Positions 9,582-19,480 of a stretch of 64,000 nucleotides of DNA are shown piece by piece. Below the pieces are notes generated by a model, which saw only the letters and a program-made list of their open reading frames with translations, was not told the DNA's origin and did no database searches. The DNA is from Leisingera aquimarina DSM 24565 (GTDB lineage: Bacteria; Pseudomonadota; Alphaproteobacteria; Rhodobacterales; Rhodobacteraceae), in NCBI RefSeq assembly GCF_000473165.1, contig NZ_KI421504.1, forward strand, positions 496,596 through 560,595. Direction: 5' to 3'. Both the position numbers and the translations under genes were made by a program. Position 1 is the first letter of the stretch. Each line of letters begins with the position of its first letter.

Positions 9582-10393
9582 CCCGCAACCTGATCCTTGG
9601 CGGCCTGCTGTCCTCTCTGATGCTGCTGGCGGCTGCGGCGTCGTTCCTGTGGACGCCGTTTGACCACGCGGCAATGAACATCCCGGCCAAGCTGCAAACA
9701 CCGAACGCGCAGCACTGGCTGGGCACCGATCATTTCGGGCGCGACCTGTTGTCGATGATCATGGTCGGCGCCCGCACCTCCATCGCCGTGGCATTGGTGG
9801 CCGTTGGTATCGGCATGGGTGCGGGTGTGCCGCTGGGCCTGGCGGCTGCGGCCCGTAAGGGGTCGTGGCTGGATGAGGGGATCATGCGCGGCAATGATCT
9901 GGTCTTTGCCTTCCCATCGCTGGTGATCGCGATCCTGATCACCGCCGTCCTTGGCGCCGGAGCCGTCAATGCCATAATCGCCATCGGCATCTTCAACATC
10001 CCGGTCTTCGCCCGCATCACCCGCGGCGCAGCGCTGAGTCTGTGGGAACGGGAATTCATCCTGGCCGCGCGGGTCGCGGGCAAGGGCGCGGCGCGGATCT
10101 CCGCCGAGCACATCCTGCCCAATGTTATGAACCTGCTGATCGTGCAGGGCACTATCCAGTTCTCGCTCGGCATCCTTGCGGAGGCGGGCCTCAGCTACGT
10201 TGGCCTGGGTGCACAGCCGCCCACGCCCAGCTGGGGACGGATGCTGGCCGATGCGCAAACCATGGTCAGCTTTGCCCCGCATCTTGCGCTGGTGCCGGGC
10301 CTGGCCATCATCCTGACCGTGCTGGGGCTGAACCTGCTGGGCGACGGGCTGCGCGACCACCTCGACCCAAAACTGAGGGTGGCGCGCGCATGA
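9578..10393 (+). CDS. ABC transporter permease, DppC-like
   Basis: The 271-residue partner permease has the DppC hallmark LGTDHFGRDLLSMIMVGARTS after the first helix, five to six membrane spans, and the EAA loop region (AGKGAARISAEHILPNV). It overlaps the upstream permease and the downstream ATPase by 4 bp each, so all three are translationally coupled. Confidence 0.93.
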   Translation: MTRNLILGGLLSSLMLLAAAASFLWTPFDHAAMNIPAKLQTPNAQHWLGTDHFGRDLLSMIMVGARTSIAVALVAVGIGMGAGVPLGLAAAARKGSWLDEGIMRGNDLVFAFPSLVIAILITAVLGAGAVNAIIAIGIFNIPVFARITRGAALSLWEREFILAARVAGKGAARISAEHILPNVMNLLIVQGTIQFSLGILAEAGLSYVGLGAQPPTPSWGRMLADAQTMVSFAPHLALVPGLAIILTVLGLNLLGDGLRDHLDPKLRVARA

Positions 10394-11982
10394 CTCTTCT
10401 GGATGTCACCAGCCTGTCGGTCAGCATCGGCGCCTTTCAGGTGCTACAGGATGTGTCCTTCCACGTTGATCCGGGCGAGATCGTGGCTGTTACCGGCGAA
10501 AGCGGGTCGGGCAAGTCGATGACCGCACTCGCCATCCTGCAGCTGCTGCCGGACCTTGCGGAGGCCAAGGGCTACATCACGCTGAACGGTACCCAGCTGC
10601 TGGAGCAGTCCGAGGACGGGATGTGCGCGATCCGCGGCCAGTCCGCGGGCATGGTGTTTCAGGAGCCGATGACTGCGCTGAACCCCGTGAAGACCATTGG
10701 CGCGCAGGTGATGGAGACGATCCTGATCCACAAGGCAATGCCGCGTGAACAAGCCGAAGCCCGGGCGCGGGAAGTGCTGGACCGGGTTGGCCTGCCTGAG
10801 GACCGTTTCCCGCTGTCCCGCTATCCGCATGAGCTGTCAGGCGGCCAGCGCCAGCGAGTGGTGATCGCCATGGCGATTGCCCTGCGCCCCAAGCTGCTGA
10901 TCGCGGATGAGCCGACAACCGCGCTGGACGTAACCACCCAGGCGCAGATTCTGGAGCTGCTGAGGGATCTGGTGCAGGACTATGGCATGGGGTTGCTGAT
11001 CATCACCCATGACCTGGCGGTGGTGGCGGACCTGGCTGACCGCATCCTCGTCATGCGGAACGGCAGTGTGGTGGAATCCGGCCACACCGTCTGGCTGCTG
11101 CGCAACATGCGCCACCCCTACACGCGGATGCTGTTTGAAGCCTCGAACCATCAGGTGGCACTGCCCCAGCAGCCTGCAACGGCGCCGCTTCTGGAAGTCA
11201 GGAATGCGGTGCGCGACTACAGGACACCACGCGAATCGCTATTCTGCAAACCCGGCACCTTCCGCGCAGTGAACGATGTCTCTTTCACCCTGAACCGTGG
11301 AGAAAGGCTGGGGCTGGTGGGAGAGTCGGGCTGCGGAAAATCGACCCTGACACGGGCGATTCTTGGGTTGGAGCCGCTGCAAGGCGGCGAGATTCGCCTG
11401 GACGGTCAGCCTGTGACGACTCACCTCAAACCTGCGAGTCGGCGCAAAGTCCAGGTTGTGTTCCAGGACCCCTACGGCAGCTTCAATCCGCGCCATAAGG
11501 TTGAGCGGCTGGTCACCGAACCCTTCCATACGCTGCCTGATCCGCCAACCGGTGCGGCGCACAGGGATCTGATTGCCGAAACCCTCACCGCCGTGGGCCT
11601 GTCGCCTGACGACGCACAGAAGTACATCCACCAGTTCTCCGGCGGCCAACGCCAGCGCATCGCCATCGCCCGCGCCCTGATCACCCGGCCCGAGCTGATC
11701 ATCTTTGACGAAGCGGTCTCGGCGCTGGATGTCTCTGTCCGGGCCCGTATCCTCGACCTGCTGGCAGAACTGTGTGCGGCCTATGCCCTCACCTATCTGT
11801 TCATCAGCCACGATCTGAGTGTTGTGCGCACGATCACCGACCGCTGCCTGGTGATGCGACACGGCGAGATCGTCGAGCAGGGCGAAACCGAAGCCGTGTT
11901 CAGCAATCCCCAGCACCCTTACACGCAGCAGCTGATTGCCGCGGCGCCGGTGCTGCCGGATCTGGACCTGGGCGCAGCATGA
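10390..11982 (+). CDS. Fused dipeptide-type ABC transporter ATPase (DppD-DppF fusion)
   Basis: The 530-residue protein holds two complete nucleotide-binding domains. The first has Walker [10 protein letters not shown] (about residue 36), signature LSGGQRQRV and Walker [13 protein letters not shown]. The second has Walker [10 protein letters not shown], signature [15 protein letters not shown] and Walker [13 protein letters not shown]. One chain thus replaces separate DppD and DppF subunits. ATG 10390 overlaps the upstream permease stop by 4 bp, and its own stop overlaps the GNAT start. Confidence 0.95.
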   Translation: MTLLDVTSLSVSIGAFQVLQDVSFHVDPGEIVAVTGESGSGKSMTALAILQLLPDLAEAKGYITLNGTQLLEQSEDGMCAIRGQSAGMVFQEPMTALNPVKTIGAQVMETILIHKAMPREQAEARAREVLDRVGLPEDRFPLSRYPHELSGGQRQRVVIAMAIALRPKLLIADEPTTALDVTTQAQILELLRDLVQDYGMGLLIITHDLAVVADLADRILVMRNGSVVESGHTVWLLRNMRHPYTRMLFEASNHQVALPQQPATAPLLEVRNAVRDYRTPRESLFCKPGTFRAVNDVSFTLNRGERLGLVGESGCGKSTLTRAILGLEPLQGGEIRLDGQPVTTHLKPASRRKVQVVFQDPYGSFNPRHKVERLVTEPFHTLPDPPTGAAHRDLIAETLTAVGLSPDDAQKYIHQFSGGQRQRIAIARALITRPELIIFDEAVSALDVSVRARILDLLAELCAAYALTYLFISHDLSVVRTITDRCLVMRHGEIVEQGETEAVFSNPQHPYTQQLIAAAPVLPDLDLGAA

Positions 11983-12452
11983 CCCTGTCGCTGGCGTTGA
12001 TTATGCCGCGAGAGCGGGCCTTGCTGGCCGCTGCGCTGGCACCCTATTTTGCGGAAACGGCGCCGCACGCGGCGATCGATCCTACGGAGCGTGCAGGCCA
12101 GATGCTGCACCGCAAGGATGTGACGGCTTTCTGGATTAGAAACGGTGCCCAGCGAATTGGTTTTGCCATTGTGCTGAACCTGACCGATGACCGCCGCGAA
12201 CTGTCGGAGTTCTGCATTCTGCCGCAGCACCGCCGCCGGGGCTGGGGCCAGGAAGCTGCCTGCCTTATCCTGCAGGAGTTTCCGGGGCGCTGGCGCATGG
12301 GATTGTCCAAATCCTCACGCGAGGCAGTGGCGTTCTGGGGCACATGTCTCAGCTTTCTGCCCGGCCTCCGGGACTTGCGCGAGGGCGCGCCCTTCACCGG
12401 ACATCAGATCAAAAGCTACACATTCGACGTTGCAGGAGCCCATGATGACTGA
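11979..12452 (+). CDS. GNAT-family N-acetyltransferase
   Basis: The 157-residue protein carries the acetyl-CoA pyrophosphate loop as LPQHRRRGWGQEAA (Q/RxxGxG/A pattern) after the strand ELSEFCILP, typical of GNAT enzymes. The substrate is unknown. Its start overlaps the ATPase stop (ATGA), and its end overlaps the aldehyde dehydrogenase start by 8 bp, so it is a true operon member. Next to a deacetylase-family gene and an importer it may act on the imported amine or on the transport substrate pathway (inference). Confidence 0.75.
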   Translation: MTLSLALIMPRERALLAAALAPYFAETAPHAAIDPTERAGQMLHRKDVTAFWIRNGAQRIGFAIVLNLTDDRRELSEFCILPQHRRRGWGQEAACLILQEFPGRWRMGLSKSSREAVAFWGTCLSFLPGLRDLREGAPFTGHQIKSYTFDVAGAHDD

Positions 12453-13902
12453 CGCCTCCCCTCTCTGGTTCGATCCCGCGCTGTGCCTCATCGGCGGCGC
12501 TTGGCATCCTGCCGCCAGCGGCGGAACCCTGCCGTTGGTGAACCCCTCGGACGGCAGCGAAATCTGCCGGATCCCCCGTGGCGGAGCCACCGACACCGAG
12601 GCTGCGGTTCAGGCCGCAGATGCTGCCTTGGACGGGGAATGGGGCGCCATGACGCCACTGGAGCGCGGCCGCATCCTGACCCGGATCGGACAGCTGGTGC
12701 TGGAGAAGGTGGAACAACTGGCCGTGCTGGAAGCGATGGATGTGGGCAAGCCGCTGACCCAGGCGCGGGCCGATGCGCTGGCGCTGGCGCGCTACTGCGA
12801 GTTCTACGGCGGCGCGGCGGACAAGGTGACGGGAGAAACCATCCCCTATCTCGGCGGCTACACCGTCTATACGCTGCGGGAGCCGCATGGGGTGACGGGG
12901 CATATCGTGCCCTGGAATTACCCGATGCAGATCATCGGGCGTTCAGTGAGTGCGGCGCTTGCAATGGGAAATGCCTGTGTTCTGAAACCTGCCGAAGAAG
13001 CCTGCCTGACGGCGCTGGCATTTGCCCATCTCGCGGTTGAGGCCGGGCTGCCCGCCGGGGCGCTGAACGTGGTGCCGGGGTTGGGGCCCGAGGCCGGAGC
13101 GGCGCTGGCGGGGCATCCCGGCGTGCAGCATATTTCCTTCACCGGCTCGGTGCGCACCGGGGCACTGGTGCAGCAGGCGGCGGGCGCCAATGTGGTACCT
13201 GTCACGCTGGAGCTGGGCGGCAAGTCTCCGCAACTGGTGTTCGGCGATGCGGATCTGGACGCCGCCCTGCCGTTCCTGGTGAACGCAGGGATACAAAACG
13301 CGGGCCAGACCTGTTCGGCCTCCTCGCGCATTCTGGTGCAACGCGGGGTTTATGAGGACGTGAAGGCACGGATGGCAGAGGCCTATGGCGCGCTGACCGT
13401 TGGGCCTGCAGCAGAGGATCTGCGGGTCGGACCGCTGATCTCTGCCCGCCAGAAACAGATTGTCGAGGGCTATCTAGAACAAGGCGCGGACCTGCCAGTG
13501 GCGGGGCGCGGGAAAATCGTTCCCCATGCGCCAGAGAGCGGTGCCTATGTGCAACCAACCCTGTTTGCCGATGTGCCGCCGGATCACGTGCTGGCACGGG
13601 AGGAGGTTTTTGGGCCGGTACAGGTGCTGATCCCGTTCGACACCGAAGACGACGCGTTGCGGATTGCCAACAGCACCGATTACGGGCTGGTTGCCAGCGT
13701 CTGGACCCGCGACGGGGCGCGGCAGATGCGGCTGGCGAAACGTCTGAATGCAGGACAGGTTTTCATCAACAATTACGGCGCCGGCGGTGGGGTGGAGCTG
13801 CCCTTTGGCGGTGTCGGGAAATCCGGCCACGGGCGGGAAAAGGGATTCGAGGCGCTCTATGGGTTTTCGCAATTAAAGACCGTGGCGGCGCATCATGGCT
13901 GA
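12445..13902 (+). CDS. NAD(P)-dependent aldehyde dehydrogenase
   Basis: The 485-residue ALDH has the Rossmann segment VPWNYPMQI, the catalytic Glu in TLELGGKSPQLVF and the nucleophilic Cys in GQTCSASSR. It ends with PFGGVGKSGHGREKG, as in the betaine-, amino- or vanillin-aldehyde branch. A choice exists between ATG 12442 and ATG 12445; AGGAG at 12434-12438 is 6 bp from 12445, the better spacing. As last gene of the transporter operon it probably oxidises an aldehyde made from an imported amine (for example after deacetylation and deamination). That pathway is inferred. Confidence 0.88.
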   Translation: MTDASPLWFDPALCLIGGAWHPAASGGTLPLVNPSDGSEICRIPRGGATDTEAAVQAADAALDGEWGAMTPLERGRILTRIGQLVLEKVEQLAVLEAMDVGKPLTQARADALALARYCEFYGGAADKVTGETIPYLGGYTVYTLREPHGVTGHIVPWNYPMQIIGRSVSAALAMGNACVLKPAEEACLTALAFAHLAVEAGLPAGALNVVPGLGPEAGAALAGHPGVQHISFTGSVRTGALVQQAAGANVVPVTLELGGKSPQLVFGDADLDAALPFLVNAGIQNAGQTCSASSRILVQRGVYEDVKARMAEAYGALTVGPAAEDLRVGPLISARQKQIVEGYLEQGADLPVAGRGKIVPHAPESGAYVQPTLFADVPPDHVLAREEVFGPVQVLIPFDTEDDALRIANSTDYGLVASVWTRDGARQMRLAKRLNAGQVFINNYGAGGGVELPFGGVGKSGHGREKGFEALYGFSQLKTVAAHHG

Positions 13903-13926
13903 GATAAGCCAATAGGTCAGCACTGT

Positions 13927-13960
13927 TGCCCCAATGTTTCGCGCGCGAAACATTGGGGCA
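13927..13960. terminator. Perfect 34-nt palindrome, two-way terminator
   Basis: TGCCCCAATGTTTCGCG is followed directly by its exact reverse complement, giving a 17-bp stem with no spare loop. It lies 25 bp after the aldehyde dehydrogenase stop and about 60 bp from the pncB stop, that is, between convergent genes. It would end transcripts from both sides. Confidence 0.75.
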
Positions 13961-14022
13961 GAATTTCTGCCACTAATTGTACCGTTTGGCAGGATACCTG
14001 CCGCAAGACCGGCGAAGTGTTA

Positions 14023-15312
14023 TCAGACGATTACCGCCTGCCGTTCCTGCTTGCCGACACCGAAAACCCGCTTGTAGCGCTCGATTTCATCCGCAGGCCC
14101 CATCGCCTTTTCCGGGTTGTCCGACAGTTTCACAGTGGGTCGGCCATTGGCGGCAACCGCTTTGCAGACCAGCGAGAAAGGCGCCAGCGCGTTATCCTTC
14201 ACCAGCCCGCGGAAATCGTTGGTCAGCAGCGTGCCCCAGCCGAAGGAGATCTTGGTACGGTTCGAGAACTGCGCGTGCAGGTCCTGGATCTGCTGCACGT
14301 CCAGCCCGTCGGAAAAGATCACCCGTTTCTCCGCCGGATCCTCGCCGCGGTCTTTCCACCAGTTGATCGCCACCTTGGCGCCCTTGGCCGGGTCGCCGCT
14401 GTCGATACGGATACCGGTCCAGCCGGCCAGCCAATCAGGCGCGCGGTCCAGGAACCCCGTGGTGCCATAAGTATCCGGCAGGATGATGCGCAGGTTGCCT
14501 TCGTGCTCGTCATGCCAATCGGACAGCACGTCATAGGGCGCTTGGGCGAGCTTCGCGTCATTTTCAGCCAGCGCGGAATAGACCATCGGCAGCTCATGGG
14601 CATTGGTGCCGATTGCCTCCACCTCGCGGCGCATGGCGATGAGGCAATTGGAGGTGCCGGTGAATTTATCGCCCAGCCCCTCATGCATCGCCTGGACGCA
14701 CCAATCCTGCCAGAGGAAGGAATGGCGGCGACGGGTGCCGAAATCGGCGATGGTCAGCCCATCCACGTCCCGCAGACGCTCGATCTTTTCCCAAACCTTG
14801 GTCATGGCGCGGGCATAGAGCACCTGCAGCTCAAACCGGCCCATGCTGTTGATCACCGCCCGGCTGCGCAGCTCCATCAGCACCGCAAGCGCCGGGATCT
14901 CCCACAGCATCACCTCGTGCCATTTGCCCTCGAACGTCAGCTCGTACTGATCGCCCCTGCGTTCCAGATGATAAGGCGGCAGACGCAGACCCTCGAACCA
15001 TTCCATAAAATCGGGACGGAACATCTGCCGCTTGCCATAGAAGGTATTGCCGCGCAGCCATGTGCTTTCACCGCGGCTGAGCGACAGCGAGCGGATGTGA
15101 TCCAGCTGTTCGCGCAGCTCGCCCTCGTCGATCAGTTCGGCCAGAGGCACATGCGCGGAGCGGTTAATCAGCGAGAAAGTGACAGTCGTGTCCGGTTTGT
15201 TGCGGAACACTGACTGGCACATCAGAAGCTTATAGAAATCAGTATCAATCAGCGACCGGACGATCGGATCGATCTTCCATTTGTGATTGTAGACGCGGGT
15301 TGCAATATCCAC
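14023..15312 (-). CDS. pncB: Nicotinate phosphoribosyltransferase
   Basis: The enzyme makes nicotinate mononucleotide from nicotinate and PRPP in the NAD salvage (Preiss-Handler) route. The 429-residue protein has the N-terminal SLIDTDFYKLLMCQ motif, GTRRRHSFLWQ, and TNAHELPMVYSAL with the phosphorylated His. Nicotinamidase pncA, which makes its substrate, is only 2.4 kb away on the same strand with one sensor kinase gene between. Confidence 0.95.
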   Translation of the reverse strand: MDIATRVYNHKWKIDPIVRSLIDTDFYKLLMCQSVFRNKPDTTVTFSLINRSAHVPLAELIDEGELREQLDHIRSLSLSRGESTWLRGNTFYGKRQMFRPDFMEWFEGLRLPPYHLERRGDQYELTFEGKWHEVMLWEIPALAVLMELRSRAVINSMGRFELQVLYARAMTKVWEKIERLRDVDGLTIADFGTRRRHSFLWQDWCVQAMHEGLGDKFTGTSNCLIAMRREVEAIGTNAHELPMVYSALAENDAKLAQAPYDVLSDWHDEHEGNLRIILPDTYGTTGFLDRAPDWLAGWTGIRIDSGDPAKGAKVAINWWKDRGEDPAEKRVIFSDGLDVQQIQDLHAQFSNRTKISFGWGTLLTNDFRGLVKDNALAPFSLVCKAVAANGRPTVKLSDNPEKAMGPADEIERYKRVFGVGKQERQAVIV

Positions 15313-15374
15313 CGGCAGCCTCGTGCATAAGGGTCACTGATTGATAGAATAGCCCGCCTGCCGGGGCAAGGAAT

Positions 15375-17642
15375 TCAACCCGCGCGGCGCGCTTGTGCCT
15401 GCGGTGCCAGTTGGCCCAGCACGTCTAATAGCACAGCCCGGTTGATCGGCTTGCTCATGAAGTCATCCATACCGGCATCCAGGCAAGCCTTGCGATCGGA
15501 GTCGAAGGCATTGGCGGTCAGAGCCACAATGGCCGGCTGCAGGCGGGCCCGGGCACGGATTATCCGGGTGGCTTCCAGCCCGTCCATTTCCGGCATCGAC
15601 ATATCCATCAGAATGACATCCGGGGCAAAGTTCTCAAAACGTGCCACTGCCTCGCAGCCATTTTCGGCAAAGGCCAGTTCCACCGGGGCGGATTGCAGGA
15701 ATTTTTCAATCAGCACCCGGTTTACCGCGTTGTCCTCGGCCACCAGAACCCGCAGGCCGTCCAATGCCGGGGACTCGTCTGGATAGGCCGGTGCGGCTGC
15801 GGTTGCAGGCTCCGCCTGAGGTGCCTGCAACCGCAGCCGCACCGTAAAACAGGACCCCAAGCCAAGTTCAGACGTGACCGAGATACTCCCGTCCATCGCT
15901 TCCGCCAAACGGCGGGAAATGGCCAGCCCAAGCCCGGTGCCGCCAAAGCGGCGGCTGATTGCAGCATCCGCCTGGGAAAAACGCTCAAACACCTTGCCAA
16001 GTTTATCCGCAGCGATGCCAATGCCGGTATCTGCCACCGAGAACACCAGATCGTGGCCCGCTCCGGATACCGCCGGTTCGGCATCCAGTGTCACCAGCAC
16101 CCGGCCCTGGTCGGTGAACTTGATCGCATTGCCAGTGAGGTTCATCAGAACCTGCCGGATCCGCCGGTCATCCCCCTGCAGCAGACAGGGCACACGCCCC
16201 GTGATTTTCAGTACCAGCCTCAGCCCTTTGGCGTCGGCTTGGGCCTGCAGGAGACGTATGGTATCCCCAAAGCAGGCGTGCGGATCAAAGTTGACCTGGC
16301 TGAGGCTAAGTTCTTCGGCATCCATTTGCGAAAAGTCGAGGACATCATTGATCAGCGCCAGCAGGGTATCCGCCGAACTAAGGATGGTGTCGGCGTATAG
16401 GGTTTGCTCTTCGTTCAAGCTGCTGTCGCGCAACAGCTGCGCCATGCCGATCACCCCGTTCATCGGTGTGCGGATTTCGTGGCTCATCGTGGCCAGAAAA
16501 TCAGTCTTGGCCCGGGCGCCTTCCTCGGCGGCGATACGGGCTTGTTCCAATTGCTGGGCATGTTCCTTGGCGGCGGTGATGTCACGCTCCACTGCAATCA
16601 GCGTTTCCAGCTCGCCGTCGGCGTTCAGCATCGGCACCTGGCTGGTCTCAATCCAGACCCGCCGGCCGTCCTTGCAGCGGTTGCGGATTTCCACCCGCAG
16701 AGGACGCGCATGGAGAACGCTGTCTTGCAGCAGCCGGATGGTCTCAGCGTCCGTCTCACCGCTGTTCAGCAAATCACCGGGCAACTGGCCCTGCGCCTCG
16801 TCAAAGCTGTAACCGGTGATGCGGGTGAAACTGTCGTTCACCCAGGTGATGCGCCCGTCGCGGTCCATCAACATCACACTGTCGTTGGCATTTTTGGCAA
16901 CCAGCGCCAAGCGCTTGGCCTCCATTTTCTGATCGGACAGCCGGACATAGGCGGCTTCCAGTTCCTCCTGCTGAAGGGCCTGGGCCAGCATGGCCCTGCG
17001 GGTCCGGCTGAAATTGCGTGTGACATAGGTCAGAAACCAGAAAAAGGAGGTAAAAAGCACAAGCAGCCCGGCCAGATGCGGATAATACGTCGGCGCCAGG
17101 ACCGGTGTTTCAACGATCTCCGCTGCCAGAAAGACCACCGGCAACCCAGCATAGGTGACAAGTCTGGCAAGGACAGCGCGCGGGTGATAAGGCAGCACCA
17201 GCCCGGCGTTGATCGCCATCCCGGTAAGCAAACCGATGGCAAACAACGGCTCATTATGCGCATGCGTCAGCAGTGCCGGCGTTTCGACCCAGAACGGGAC
17301 CGACGCGGCCGCGCCAAGCGCCAAGGCCTGCAAAAAGGCGGTCAGCGCCGTCAGCAGCCGCAGCCGCCCCTCACTCATCCCGCCGCGGACCAGGTGTTCT
17401 GCCTGGCGCAGCAGAAGACAGTCCACAACATCCCCGGCAAGCGCAAGCGCAAAGGCCAGAAACGCATAAAGCGGCGGCACAGCCAATCCAAGAATGCCAA
17501 ATGCAAAGAGCATGAACAGCAGGCGGGCCCGGAACGCGCGGACACGGCCGCGGCAATAGCGCAGCAGCAACTCAAGCGATCCATATCGCTTACTGAATTT
17601 GGCCAGCGTTCCGTTGCCGGTCCAGTCTGAAGTGTCCATCAA
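15375..17642 (-). CDS. Membrane hybrid histidine kinase with PAS and receiver domains
   Basis: The 755-residue protein has four to six membrane spans in residues 40-210 and a coiled segment to about 250. A PAS domain follows (about 250-365, ending VERDITAAKE), then HisKA with the phospho-acceptor His388 in ATMSHEIRTPMNG. The HATPase domain has NLTGNAIKFTDQG and DTGIGIAADKLGKVF. The C-terminal receiver has VILMDMSMPEMDG with the phospho-acceptor Asp. No response regulator gene is adjacent, so phosphate probably passes to an outside Hpt or regulator. It lies between pncB and pncA; a link to NAD salvage is not shown. Confidence 0.92.
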   Translation of the reverse strand: MMDTSDWTGNGTLAKFSKRYGSLELLLRYCRGRVRAFRARLLFMLFAFGILGLAVPPLYAFLAFALALAGDVVDCLLLRQAEHLVRGGMSEGRLRLLTALTAFLQALALGAAASVPFWVETPALLTHAHNEPLFAIGLLTGMAINAGLVLPYHPRAVLARLVTYAGLPVVFLAAEIVETPVLAPTYYPHLAGLLVLFTSFFWFLTYVTRNFSRTRRAMLAQALQQEELEAAYVRLSDQKMEAKRLALVAKNANDSVMLMDRDGRITWVNDSFTRITGYSFDEAQGQLPGDLLNSGETDAETIRLLQDSVLHARPLRVEIRNRCKDGRRVWIETSQVPMLNADGELETLIAVERDITAAKEHAQQLEQARIAAEEGARAKTDFLATMSHEIRTPMNGVIGMAQLLRDSSLNEEQTLYADTILSSADTLLALINDVLDFSQMDAEELSLSQVNFDPHACFGDTIRLLQAQADAKGLRLVLKITGRVPCLLQGDDRRIRQVLMNLTGNAIKFTDQGRVLVTLDAEPAVSGAGHDLVFSVADTGIGIAADKLGKVFERFSQADAAISRRFGGTGLGLAISRRLAEAMDGSISVTSELGLGSCFTVRLRLQAPQAEPATAAAPAYPDESPALDGLRVLVAEDNAVNRVLIEKFLQSAPVELAFAENGCEAVARFENFAPDVILMDMSMPEMDGLEATRIIRARARLQPAIVALTANAFDSDRKACLDAGMDDFMSKPINRAVLLDVLGQLAPQAQARRAG

Positions 17643-17713
17643 TCAGCCTTGGCATCTGTCCGGGTGCCCGCACAGCATAGCAATGCCTTTGTTAACATTT
17701 CGCCCCCGTCTCC

Positions 17714-18316
17714 TTAAGATTGCAAATTAACACCTTCACTCGCCATTTCCTTCAGAGCAGCTTGCAGCGATCCGTTCAGGTCGATAGCGCGGCAGGCGGC
17801 CAGATCAACAGTCACATCAAATCCCAACCGCGCCGCATCCAGGGCCGTGAAAGCAACGCAGAAATCAGTGGCAAGCCCAGCCAGGGTCAAACCAGTGATA
17901 CCGCGGCTGCGCAGGTAGCCCTCCAGCCCGGTGGAAGTGGATTGATCATTCTCGAAGAACCCCGAATAGCTGTCGATCCCCGGCCGGAAGCCCTTGCGGA
18001 TGATCAGGTCGCCATCGGTGTGCAGGTCTTGGCGGAAGGCCGCGCCCTCGGTGCCTTGAACACAGTGATCGGGCCACAGAACCTGGGTGCCATACGTCAT
18101 TTCCGTCGTTTCAAACGGATCCTTTCCCGGATGCGAAGACGCAAAGGAGGAATGCCCCGCCGGGTGCCAGTCCTGCGTGAGGATCACTGCATCAAATCTG
18201 TCCATCATTGCGTTGATAGGGGCCACCACCTTATCCCCACCGGGCACTGCCAGAGCGCCTCCGGGGCAGAAATCGTTTTGCACATCGACAACGATCAGGG
18301 CCTGGAACATCGGCAT
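17714..18316 (-). CDS. pncA: Nicotinamidase/pyrazinamidase
   Basis: The enzyme hydrolyses nicotinamide to nicotinate for NAD salvage. The 200-residue isochorismatase-fold protein shows the triad Asp11 (VVDVQNDFCPGG), Lys108 (IIRKGF) and Cys153 (GLATDFCVAFTALD), and metal ligands Asp49, His51 (TQDWHPAGH) and His84 (WPDHCVQGT). It acts with PncB encoded nearby. Confidence 0.95.
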   Translation of the reverse strand: MPMFQALIVVDVQNDFCPGGALAVPGGDKVVAPINAMMDRFDAVILTQDWHPAGHSSFASSHPGKDPFETTEMTYGTQVLWPDHCVQGTEGAAFRQDLHTDGDLIIRKGFRPGIDSYSGFFENDQSTSTGLEGYLRSRGITGLTLAGLATDFCVAFTALDAARLGFDVTVDLAACRAIDLNGSLQAALKEMASEGVNLQS

Positions 18317-18488
18317 CTCCTATACTGCGCACACAATATGTAGCGGTGCAGGCGGGGCTTGGGAACTGCTGTTGGCCACCCGCGCCCCGGCGAGACAGGA
18401 AAGATACATCCAAAGCCCTTATTTTATTGGCGTTGCGACAGCGGTTCTTTCACTTGAAAACCCGGGCACATGGTTCTAAGGGCGGGGC

Positions 18489-19400
18489 ATGTACACGATT
18501 GCTGCTCTCTATCACTTCACCCGTTTCCCCGACCCCGCCGCGATCAGGCCGGCACTTTTGGACCTGTGCAAGGTGCAGGATGTCAAAGGCTCGCTGCTGC
18601 TGGCGCAGGAAGGGATCAATGGCACCATCGCCGGCCCGCAGGCTGGCATCGACGCGGTGCTGGCGCATATCAAGGCGCTGCCCGGCTGCGCGGATCTGGA
18701 CTGGAAAGAGGCCACTGCGGCCGAGCCGCCCTTTGGCAAGATGAAGGTGCGGCTGAAGAAAGAGATCGTCACTATGGGCCAGCCGGACGTGGATCCGCTG
18801 GCCTCTGTCGGGCATTACGTCGAGCCGGAAGCGTGGAACGATCTGATCCGGCAGGACGATGTGGTGCTGATCGACACCCGCAACGATTATGAGGTGGCAA
18901 TCGGCACGTTTGAAGGCGCGATCGACCCCAAGACCGAGTCATTCCGCGATTTCCCAGCCTGGTGGGAGGAGAACAAGGACCGTTTTCACAACAAGCGCGT
19001 TGCGATGTTCTGCACCGGCGGCATCCGCTGCGAGAAATCCACCAACTACCTGCTGGGCCAAGGGGTTGAGGACGTCTATCACCTGAAGGGCGGCATTCTG
19101 CGCTATCTGGAGGAAATGCCGGCGAACAACAGCACTTGGGACGGCGAATGCTTTGTCTTCGACAACCGGGTGTCGGTGGGCCACGGGCTGGTCGAAGGCC
19201 CGCATGAGCTGTGCCACGGCTGCCGCCGTCCGATCTTGCCAGAGGACAAGGCGCGGCCCGAGTTCGAACAAGGCGTCAGCTGCCACCTGTGCATTGACCA
19301 GACCTCGGACGCGGATAAGGTGCGGTTCCGCGAGCGGCAGAAGCAGATGAAGCTGGCGCGTGAGCGCGGCGAGGCGCATCTGGGCAGCATCCCGCTTTGA
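18489..19400 (+). CDS. trhO: tRNA uridine(34) 5-hydroxylase, rhodanese family
   Basis: This is the YceA/TrhO protein, which makes 5-hydroxyuridine at the tRNA wobble position with O2. The 303-residue protein has the N-terminal acylphosphatase-like part (GSLLLAQEGINGTIAG), a central rhodanese domain with VLIDTRNDYEVAIGTFEGA and the active loop FCTGGIRCEK (Cys175, Cys181), and a Cys-rich tail (CHGCRRP...CHLC). It is a single gene followed by a clear terminator. Confidence 0.93.
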   Translation: MYTIAALYHFTRFPDPAAIRPALLDLCKVQDVKGSLLLAQEGINGTIAGPQAGIDAVLAHIKALPGCADLDWKEATAAEPPFGKMKVRLKKEIVTMGQPDVDPLASVGHYVEPEAWNDLIRQDDVVLIDTRNDYEVAIGTFEGAIDPKTESFRDFPAWWEENKDRFHNKRVAMFCTGGIRCEKSTNYLLGQGVEDVYHLKGGILRYLEEMPANNSTWDGECFVFDNRVSVGHGLVEGPHELCHGCRRPILPEDKARPEFEQGVSCHLCIDQTSDADKVRFRERQKQMKLARERGEAHLGSIPL

Positions 19401-19427
19401 ACCCGCGCCAAAACAGACACTAAAAAT

Positions 19428-19456
19428 GCCGCTGCCCGTCGGGACAGCGGCCTTTT
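19428..19456. terminator. Terminator between trhO and napC
   Basis: Stem GCCGCTG (19428-19434) and CAGCGGC (19445-19451), extended by CCC/GGG inside, is followed by TTTT. It lies 27 bp after the trhO stop and 25 bp from the napC stop, so it may serve both converging transcripts. Confidence 0.8.
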
Positions 19457-19480
19457 CGTGTGTTGCGCAGGCTGGCAGCG

